Position numbers and translations under genes: made by a program. From NCBI GenBank assembly GCA_002299895.1, contig DBOC01000014.1:1-64000 (forward strand): DNA of 64,000 nt, in the 5' to 3' direction. The notes beneath the pieces are model-generated. The model worked only from the letters and a program-made list of their open reading frames with translations, was not told the origin of the DNA and searched no databases. Positions 58,233 through 64,000 of this stretch are shown here, piece by piece; position 1 is the first letter of the stretch; every line of letters begins with the position of its first letter. This stretch comes from Sphingomonadales bacterium UBA656 (lineage in GTDB: Bacteria > Pseudomonadota > Alphaproteobacteria > Sphingomonadales > Sphingomonadaceae).

Positions 58233-59069
58233 TTGACCGATCAGCAAGCGCCCCAAGCGACAGTAAACGCGAAATCCTCACAGGAGCCGCGGGCTCAAAA
58301 AGATATTCTTGGGTATCTGGTGCTTATTGCCGGCGTTGGTGCCCTGTTTTGGGGCGCGGTTGCCGCCGTTGGCACCGGTTGGGGTTTTTGGGCCTATACA
58401 TCGGGGCTGAAGGGTGTCGCTGGTGCGTTTCTGTTAGGAATAGCCGCCATTTTGCTTGGCCTTCTGCAAATGTGGCGCGTTCGTAAATCCTACACCCGCT
58501 CATCGCGCATAAGGTGCTCGGTTGGGATGCTGGTCGCTTTGGTCTATGTCGGTTGGATAGGTACGTTTTTTGTCAAGGCGCTGACCGTGCCTGCGATTCA
58601 TGATGTGTCGACAGATCTCGCTGACCTACCGGTCTTTAAGACACTGCAATTGCGTACCGATAATCTTGATAATGTTCCGGGTGCGGACGATTCAAAGATG
58701 CGCGGCCTAACGCCGGAACAACGCTGGGCGATGGTGCATCAAAAGGATTATGGCGACATTCGCTCGGTTCGCGTGAACGAAACGGTGCCGGTCGTGATTG
58801 CCAAGGCAGAGCGTCTGGCCAAGGCACGTGGTTGGGATGTCGCTGTTTCCTTGCCTGAAGAAGGCCGCTTGGAGGCAACCGAAACCAGCGCATTTTTCCA
58901 ATTCAAGGATGATGTCGTGCTGCGCGTTCGCCCATTAGACACCGGCGAAGGTAGCATTGTTGATATGCGCTCCGTTAGCCGTGTCGGGCAAAGCGACTTG
59001 GGGGTGAACGCCAAACGCGTCCGGACTTTTCTGGCTGATCTAACGGGAACGGTGACGGCGGCGCAATAA
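58233..59069 (+). CDS. DUF1499 membrane protein
   Basis: A 278-aa protein. The N-terminal part has about three membrane spans (YLVLIAGVGALFWGAVAAVG, GAFLLGIAAILLGLLQM and MLVALVYVGWIGTFFVKAL). A DUF1499 domain follows in the C-terminal half (VNETVPVVIAKAERLAKARGWDV ... VRPLDTGEGSIVDMRSVSRVG). The function is unknown. The start is TTG at 58233, after AGGAGA (58221-58226). The stop codon lies inside a terminator-like stem, and it is convergent with the PQQ-dehydrogenase gene. Confidence 0.85.
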   Translation: MTDQQAPQATVNAKSSQEPRAQKDILGYLVLIAGVGALFWGAVAAVGTGWGFWAYTSGLKGVAGAFLLGIAAILLGLLQMWRVRKSYTRSSRIRCSVGMLVALVYVGWIGTFFVKALTVPAIHDVSTDLADLPVFKTLQLRTDNLDNVPGADDSKMRGLTPEQRWAMVHQKDYGDIRSVRVNETVPVVIAKAERLAKARGWDVAVSLPEEGRLEATETSAFFQFKDDVVLRVRPLDTGEGSIVDMRSVSRVGQSDLGVNAKRVRTFLADLTGTVTAAQ

Positions 59070-59096
59070 AGCGCCGCCGCTAATTGCTTATTTTTT
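59057..59096 (+). terminator. terminator of the DUF1499 gene, overlapping its stop
   Basis: GGCGGCGC (59057-59064) pairs perfectly with GCGCCGCC (59071-59078) around AATAAA, which contains the TAA stop. A T-run follows at 59091-59096, after a GCTAATTGCTTA spacer. The T-run is displaced from the stem, so strength is uncertain. Confidence 0.6.
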
Positions 59097-60221
59097 CGGG
59101 GTCAGCTTCAACAAGCGACCCTGCGAGCCAGCACGTTCGTCTTCCAGCAACCATATAGCGCCATCGGGACCCTGTTCGACTTCGCGGATACGCGCGCCCA
59201 TGTTCCATTGGTCTGCTTTTGCCGCATTTTCGCCGTCGAGCTGCACCCGAACCAAGGCCTTTGCACCAAGGCCGCCGATAAATGCGCTGCCCTTCCATGC
59301 TTTGAACATGTCGCCAGAATAAATCATCAAGCCACCGGGTGAAATGGCTGGGTTCCATGAAACCTTGGGCGCTTCAAAGCCATCGCCTGCGGCGTGGTCA
59401 GGAATTTTTCGGCCGTCATAATGGTCGCCATTCGACACCGTGGGATAGCCGTAATTGGCTGCCTTTTTGACCAGGTTTAATTCATCGCCGCCAGCGGGGC
59501 CCATTTCTTGGTTCCACAAACGGCCCTTTGCATCAAAGGCAATACCCAGCGGATTGCGATGTCCGTAAGACCAGATTTGCGATTTTACACTGCCTTGGCC
59601 GTAAAAGGGGTTGTCCGACGGGGCTAAGCCGCTGTCGGTCAAGCGGACAATCTTTCCAAGATTTTGGTTGAGATCCTGTGCGGGGTCAAATTTCTGCCGC
59701 TCGCCGCTGCTTATATATAACATGCCGTCCGGACCGAAGGCGAGGCGATGGCCATAATGGCCTTGCCCCATGACCTTGGGTGCTTGACGCCAGATGATTT
59801 GAATGTCGGTTAGAGCCGGCTTTGCGCTGGCCATATCCAACTTACCGCGGACAACAGCCGCGCCAAATCCACCTTCGCCGGCTTCGGCAAAGCTGAGATA
59901 GACCAATTTGTTTTTGGCAAATTGAGGGTGCAGGACAACATCGCCAAGGCCACCTTGTCCGCCATAAGCAACCGCAGGGACGCCTTCGACATCGACAACG
60001 GCACCATCATTTTGCCAAAGCTTCAACTTACCCTTTTTCTCGGTCACGAGCGCATAAGGCGTTCCGGGGACGAATGTCATGGCCCAAGGTTCGTCGAAAT
60101 CAGCCACGACTGTGACATCAAAAGGCGCGCCGTTGCTGTCCGCAGGGGCGGCGTCACTTACCGAAGGCTGGCAGGCAGCGGCCAGAAATGATGCGCTGAT
60201 TAGGAAAGACAATTTGGACAT
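59088..60221 (-). CDS. PQQ-dependent sugar dehydrogenase-like lipoprotein (YliI/Asd family)
   Basis: A 377-aa six-bladed beta-propeller of the soluble aldose sugar dehydrogenase family, which oxidises sugars with pyrroloquinoline quinone. FDEPWAMTFVPG begins the propeller, GQGGLGDVVLHPQFAKN contains the catalytic His region, HRLAFGPDGMLYISSGERQ and GHRNPLGIAFDAKG are conserved, and GDELNLVKKAANYGYP follows. The N-terminus is a lipoprotein signal (FLAAACQ with Cys17). PQQ synthesis genes are not in this window. GGAGC precedes the start at 60221. Confidence 0.9.
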   Translation of the reverse strand: MSKLSFLISASFLAAACQPSVSDAAPADSNGAPFDVTVVADFDEPWAMTFVPGTPYALVTEKKGKLKLWQNDGAVVDVEGVPAVAYGGQGGLGDVVLHPQFAKNKLVYLSFAEAGEGGFGAAVVRGKLDMASAKPALTDIQIIWRQAPKVMGQGHYGHRLAFGPDGMLYISSGERQKFDPAQDLNQNLGKIVRLTDSGLAPSDNPFYGQGSVKSQIWSYGHRNPLGIAFDAKGRLWNQEMGPAGGDELNLVKKAANYGYPTVSNGDHYDGRKIPDHAAGDGFEAPKVSWNPAISPGGLMIYSGDMFKAWKGSAFIGGLGAKALVRVQLDGENAAKADQWNMGARIREVEQGPDGAIWLLEDERAGSQGRLLKLTPKK

Positions 60222-60408
60222 GTTGCAAAGCTCCATTTTATTTACGCCGTTCCCAATTGGTGGGTGAGGGCATGATGTGCAAGACACTTGCATATGAAAG
60301 TTTTCGGGGCTATACGGCCTTCATCCTTACATTGTGAGAACTTGGAAGGGCTGGCGCCACTGGGGCCGGCGCGAATTGTTATTGCACGTCGATTAAGAAA
60401 GTCTGATT

Positions 60409-60969
60409 TTGCCTGATTTGGATAAGCTGAGCAGTTTGATTGCGCCTGAGGCGGAAGCGCTTGGCTTTGCCTTGGTGCGCGTGGCGTGGTTTTCCAACGG
60501 CGCGCAGGGCAGTGACGAACCTACCTTGCAAGTGATGGCCGAGCGTCCTGAAACACGTCAGCTCAACATCGATGATTGTGCGGCGCTTTCGCATCGTATC
60601 TCCGATCTTTTTGACGAGTTGGACCCTATTGTCGAGGCGTATCGTCTTGAAGTGAGCTCGCCCGGTATTGACCGGCCGTTGACGCGTCTTGCCGATTTCT
60701 CCGATTGGGTCGGACATGAGGCAAAGATTGAACTGAGCGAGCCGATGGATGGCCGCAAGAATATTCGCGGTGATCTCGCCGGGGTCGATGGTGAAAATAT
60801 TCATGTCGATGACCGCAAGGCAGGACGCCTAACCTTCGCATTTTCTGCACTTGGCCATGCCAAGCTGCTCTTGACAGACCGCCTGATTGCGTCGACTGCC
60901 CCCATCAACAGCGATGGGGTGGACGATGTAGAGGCTGAACCCATTCACGACGAAGCACAGGAAGACTAA
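60409..60969 (+). CDS. rimP: ribosome maturation factor RimP
   Basis: RimP (186 aa) assists 30S subunit assembly. LGFALVRVAWFSNG and the LEVSSPGIDRPLTRLADFSDWVG signature are clear, and an acidic tail (VEAEPIHDEAQED) follows. The start is TTG at 60409 with an AAGAAAG site upstream. No ATG lies in a better place. nusA follows after 4 nt, the conserved rimP-nusA-infB operon. Confidence 0.93.
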   Translation: MPDLDKLSSLIAPEAEALGFALVRVAWFSNGAQGSDEPTLQVMAERPETRQLNIDDCAALSHRISDLFDELDPIVEAYRLEVSSPGIDRPLTRLADFSDWVGHEAKIELSEPMDGRKNIRGDLAGVDGENIHVDDRKAGRLTFAFSALGHAKLLLTDRLIASTAPINSDGVDDVEAEPIHDEAQED

Positions 60970-60973
60970 GAAC

Positions 60974-62584
60974 ATGGCCAGTAGTATTGCCGCCAACAAG
61001 GCTGAATTGCTTGCAATTGCCAATGCGGTTGCCAGCGAAAAGATGATCGACAAGGCGATCGTTATCGAAGCGCTTGAAGAAGCTATCCAGCGTGCTGCTA
61101 GGGCGCGTTATGGGGCCGAAAATGACATCCGTGCGAAGCTGGACACCCAAACCGGTGACTTGCGTCTGTGGCGCGTTGTGGAAGTCGTCGAAGAGGTCGA
61201 GGATTATTTTAAGCAAGTCGACCTGAAGCAGGCGGACAAGTTGCAAAAGGGCGCCGTCGTTGGCGACTTCATCGTCGATCCGCTGCCCGCTGTGGATTTG
61301 GGCCGTATTGATGCGCAGTCGGCTAAGCAGGTTATCTTCCAAAAGGTGCGCGACGCAGAGCGCGAGCGCCAGTTTGAAGAGTTTAAGGACCGCACCGGCG
61401 AAATCATCACCGGCGTCGTGAAGTCGGTTGAATTTGGCCATGTCGTTGTTGACCTTGGCCGTGCAGAAGGTGTTATCCGCCGCGATCAGCAAATCCCACG
61501 CGAAGTCGTTCGCGGTGGCGATCGCGTCCGCGCGCTGATCATGAAGGTGCAGCGTGAAAATCGCGGTCCACAGATTCTGTTGAGCCGTGCGCATCCTGAT
61601 TTCATGAAGAAATTGTTCGCGCAAGAAGTGCCTGAAATCTATGACGGTGTCATCGAAATCAAGGCCGCGGCCCGTGACCCCGGTAGCCGCGCCAAGATTG
61701 GCGTCATCAGCTATGACAGCAGCATTGACCCCGTCGGCGCCTGCGTCGGCATGAAGGGTAGCCGCGTTCAGGCCGTCGTGCAGGAAATGCAGGGCGAAAA
61801 AATCGACATCATTCCATGGTCGGAAGACACCGCAACATTCATCGTGAACGCGCTGCAGCCCGCAACGGTCAGCCGCGTTGTCATCGATGAAGAAGAAGGC
61901 CGTATCGAAGTTGTCGTTCCTGACGATCAATTGAGCCTTGCCATTGGCCGTCGCGGACAGAATGTTCGTCTGGCGTCGCAGCTTACCGGCCGTGGCATCG
62001 ACATCATGACTGAAGCGGAATCGAGCGAGAAACGGCAGAAGGAATTTGTCGAGCGTTCCGAAATGTTCCAGCAAGAGTTGGATGTGGACGAAACGCTGGC
62101 GCAATTGCTGGTTGCCGAAGGCTTTAGCGAATTGGAAGAAGTCGCTTATGTCGATGCCGCTGAAATCGCTGCGATTGAAGGCTTTGACGACGGTTTGGCC
62201 GAAGAATTGCAAAGCCGTGCGCAAGAAGCGCTGGATCGCCGCGAAGAAGCAAACCGCGCCGAACGCCGTGCATTGGGTGTAGAAGACGCCGTCGCCGAAC
62301 TGCCTATCCTGACCGAAGCGATGTTGGTCGTTCTGGGCAAGGCTGGCATCAAGACGCTTGACGATTTGGCGGACCTTGCCACCGATGAGCTGATCCAGAA
62401 AGCGCGCGAGCCACGTCGCAATGAGCGGAGTGATCGCGAAGTGCGGCGGAACCGTACCGAAGATAAGGCAGGCATATTGGCGACCTTTGGTCTGTCTGAA
62501 GAGCAGGGCAATGAAATCATCATGGCTGCTCGCGCGCATTGGTTCGAAGAGGAGGACGCGGTTGCAGCGGACAACTCTCAATGA
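60974..62584 (+). CDS. nusA: transcription termination/antitermination protein NusA
   Basis: NusA (536 aa) binds RNA polymerase and nascent RNA to control pausing, termination and antitermination. The order is an N-terminal RNAP-binding domain (1-135), S1 (GEIITGVVKSVEFGHVVVDLG), KH1/KH2 (GACVGMKGSRVQAVVQEMQGEKIDII and LAIGRRGQNVRLASQLTG), and C-terminal helix-hairpin-helix repeats (GFSELEEVAYVDAAE, GIKTLDDLADLATDELI). An acidic end (EEEDAVAADNSQ) follows. ylxR starts inside its last 23 nt. Confidence 0.97.
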   Translation: MASSIAANKAELLAIANAVASEKMIDKAIVIEALEEAIQRAARARYGAENDIRAKLDTQTGDLRLWRVVEVVEEVEDYFKQVDLKQADKLQKGAVVGDFIVDPLPAVDLGRIDAQSAKQVIFQKVRDAERERQFEEFKDRTGEIITGVVKSVEFGHVVVDLGRAEGVIRRDQQIPREVVRGGDRVRALIMKVQRENRGPQILLSRAHPDFMKKLFAQEVPEIYDGVIEIKAAARDPGSRAKIGVISYDSSIDPVGACVGMKGSRVQAVVQEMQGEKIDIIPWSEDTATFIVNALQPATVSRVVIDEEEGRIEVVVPDDQLSLAIGRRGQNVRLASQLTGRGIDIMTEAESSEKRQKEFVERSEMFQQELDVDETLAQLLVAEGFSELEEVAYVDAAEIAAIEGFDDGLAEELQSRAQEALDRREEANRAERRALGVEDAVAELPILTEAMLVVLGKAGIKTLDDLADLATDELIQKAREPRRNERSDREVRRNRTEDKAGILATFGLSEEQGNEIIMAARAHWFEEEDAVAADNSQ

Positions 62585-63272
62585 GAACCGACACTCCCCA
62601 ATAAGGAAGTGCATATTGTCAGGTGAGCATGGGACTCGTGCCCAGCTCATCAGGCTTGCCCTCGGCCCTGATGGCAGTATCGCACCTGACCTGTTCGCAA
62701 AGGCACCCGGCCGTGGTGCGTGGATTGGCGTTTCCGGTGAGGAATTGTCCAAGGCAATTGCCAAGGGTAAGCTCGCCGGATTGCTGCGCCGGGCGTTCAA
62801 AACGGACAAGATTGAGATTATCGATGACCTGACGGGCCGCATTGATCGCGGTTTGGAACAGGCTTTTCTGGACCGGCTCGGTTTGGAAGCGCGGGCAGGG
62901 CACCTCATCTTGGGTGCAGAGAAGATCGATTCCGCATCGCGCAGTGGGCAGGTTAAGCTGTTATTGCATGCATCGGATGCCAGTGCCGATGGTAGCGGCA
63001 AACGCGACCAAGCATGGCGGGTGGGCGAAGACGCCGAAGGTACTGGAAAGGGCGGTGTGAAGCTGCCTGTGGATCGAGATGCATTGTCGGCCGCGCTTGG
63101 ACGGCAAAATGCTGTGCATGTTGCATTGATTAACCAAAAAGCGGCGGAGCGGGTGATGCATCATCTTGGACGCTGGCTAAATTTCAAAGGATGCAGTAAT
63201 GCGCCATTCGATTCCGCTGCTTTGGCTGCGGACTTGCGGGGCCATGATACTGACATCTCCGCAATTGACTGA
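62562..63272 (+). CDS. YlxR (DUF448) plus L7Ae-like (YlxQ) fusion protein
   Basis: A 236-aa RNA-binding protein. The N-terminal YlxR domain shows RKCILSGEHGTRAQLIRLAL and GRGAWIGVS. The C-terminal half looks like an L7Ae/L30e fold (HLILGAEKIDSASRSGQVKLL, DASADGSGKRDQ, VHVALINQKAAERVMHHLGRWL), as encoded by separate ylxQ genes in Firmicutes. The chosen start is TTG at 62562 after GGAGG (62551-62555), overlapping nusA by 23 nt. No ATG fits the frame near the conserved N-terminus. infB follows closely. Confidence 0.85.
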   Translation: MQRTTLNENRHSPIRKCILSGEHGTRAQLIRLALGPDGSIAPDLFAKAPGRGAWIGVSGEELSKAIAKGKLAGLLRRAFKTDKIEIIDDLTGRIDRGLEQAFLDRLGLEARAGHLILGAEKIDSASRSGQVKLLLHASDASADGSGKRDQAWRVGEDAEGTGKGGVKLPVDRDALSAALGRQNAVHVALINQKAAERVMHHLGRWLNFKGCSNAPFDSAALAADLRGHDTDISAID

Positions 63273-63293
63273 GTAAGGACGGGTTCTGTTTCG

Positions 63294-64000
63294 ATGAGTG
63301 ATGAAAATAATGATAAGCCGACTTTGACGCGCAAGCCGCTCACTTTGAGCCGCTCGCTAGAGTCCGGCGAAGTGAAACAGACCTTTAGCCATGGCCGTAC
63401 CAACAAGGTTGTGGTTGAGGTGAAGCGCAAAAAACTCGTCGGTAAGCCCGGTTATGCGCCTGAGCCCGAAGTCGCGGCACCCCCGCCACCTCCACCGCCT
63501 GCTGCCGCACCCGTAACGGCCGCGCCTGCCCCTGTGGCCGAACCGGCGCCCAAGGCACGCCCCACAAGCAATGACATGCTCAGCCGTCAGGAGCGTCAGG
63601 CAAAGCTGCTGCGCGAAGCCGAAGAGGCGCGCTTGGCAATGTTGGAGGAAAGCAGCCGCCGTGAAGCGGAGCAACGTGCGCAGCGCGCCGAAGAAGAGCG
63701 TCAGCGCGCCCAAGCCAACCGTGAGGAGGCTGCTGCATCGCCGGCTCCCGTCGCTGCTGAAGCAGTCGCACCTGTCGCTGCTGATCGGGACGAGCCCGCC
63801 ATTGAAGAATTCAACAAAGAAGATGCAACGCCTGCACCGCGTCGCTTTACACCCGTAGAAGCACCCAAGCGCCCAGAGCGTGAGCGTGAAGAAATCAAAA
63901 AGGCGCCGCACCGTCCAACCCGCGGTGCAGCTGATGATCGCCGCCAGTCTGGTAAGCTTACTGTTACCCGTGCGCTTGAAGGTGATGACGGCGCACGCGC
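63294..64000 (+). CDS. infB: translation initiation factor IF-2, 3'-truncated
   Basis: IF-2 N-terminal part, cut by the window end after about 235 codons. The opening MSDENNDKPTLTRKPLTLSR and SGEVKQTFSHGRTNKVVVEVK are the alphaproteobacterial IF-2 N-terminus. The long Pro/Ala-rich and Glu/Arg-rich charged stretch (PPPPPPPAAAP, then EEARLAMLEESSRREAEQR) is the extended N-terminal region of IF-2. The GTPase domain is outside the window. AAGGACG lies upstream of the ATG. It is last in the rimP-nusA-ylxR-infB operon. Confidence 0.93.
   Translation, partial: MSDENNDKPTLTRKPLTLSRSLESGEVKQTFSHGRTNKVVVEVKRKKLVGKPGYAPEPEVAAPPPPPPPAAAPVTAAPAPVAEPAPKARPTSNDMLSRQERQAKLLREAEEARLAMLEESSRREAEQRAQRAEEERQRAQANREEAAASPAPVAAEAVAPVAADRDEPAIEEFNKEDATPAPRRFTPVEAPKRPEREREEIKKAPHRPTRGAADDRRQSGKLTVTRALEGDDGAR

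Noticed and set aside
60905..63001. A 698-codon open frame on the minus strand opposite nusA and ylxR
   Set aside because: It overlaps well-supported genes, shows no recognisable domain, and is low in complexity bias typical of antisense mirroring of high-GC third positions.
1..64000. Mobile elements, prophage, CRISPR, toxin-antitoxin or secretion clusters
   Set aside because: I found no transposase, integrase, direct-repeat array or matched-pair architecture. The gene content is housekeeping throughout.

Overview
The window is a 64 kb stretch of bacterial chromosome made almost entirely of conserved housekeeping genes. Protein sequences, moderate GC and gene order (rpsB-tsf-pyrH-frr-uppS-cdsA-dxr-rseP-bamA, the long YlxR fusion next to nusA, GTCACCC-type intergenic hairpins, a fungal-type long LeuA) point to an alphaproteobacterium of the order Sphingomonadales, perhaps near Sphingorhabdus or Sphingopyxis. 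That assignment is an inference from family resemblance. No phage, transposon, CRISPR array, toxin-antitoxin pair or rRNA was found.

Layout. 1-10.9 kb (+): translation factors (rpsB, tsf, frr), UMP kinase, undecaprenyl-PP synthase, CDP-DAG synthase, DXP reductoisomerase, the RseP site-2 protease, BamA, an OmpH/Skp chaperone and FabZ. The usual lpxD and lpxA neighbours are missing, which fits a glycosphingolipid rather than an LPS outer membrane. 11-17.5 kb (+): rpmE, tRNA-His, a branched-chain amino-acid dehydrogenase, and a cytochrome c maturation operon (ccmC, D, E, F, dsbE, ccmH, ccmI). 17.6-28.7 kb: potassium uptake (kup), then branched-chain amino-acid synthesis. leuA (+) follows a newly recognised leucine-rich leader peptide with a mutually exclusive hairpin region, and ilvB-ilvN-ilvC (-) follow a long 5' hairpin. 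miaA and serB are divergent.

28.8-43.8 kb: periplasmic Cu/Zn superoxide dismutase, two different L,D-transpeptidase-fold proteins, a LiuR-like MerR regulator with a consensus-like operator in front of an acyl-CoA dehydrogenase, then a minus-strand block (rluB-type synthase, rsmD, uvrD-type helicase, TPR/AspH hydroxylase, MFS exporter, cysK) and a plus-strand ampG. 42.4-49.9 kb (-): lapA-pyrF-trpF-trpB-trpA-accD-folC and purB. 50-60 kb: a TonB-dependent receptor, parC, and a CCA-adding enzyme/Nudix/DUF1285 operon, a GNAT, a DUF1499 membrane protein and a PQQ-type sugar dehydrogenase. 60.4-64 kb (+): rimP-nusA-ylxR/ylxQ fusion-infB, with infB cut by the window end.

The most interesting signals are regulatory: the leuL/leuA leader, the LiuR operator, the dyads upstream of the leucine dehydrogenase and TonB receptor genes, the hairpin at the rpmE ribosome-binding site, and a family of REP-like intergenic hairpins. 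No gene cluster looks like a wholly new system. Functions are called from recognised family motifs, without database searches.
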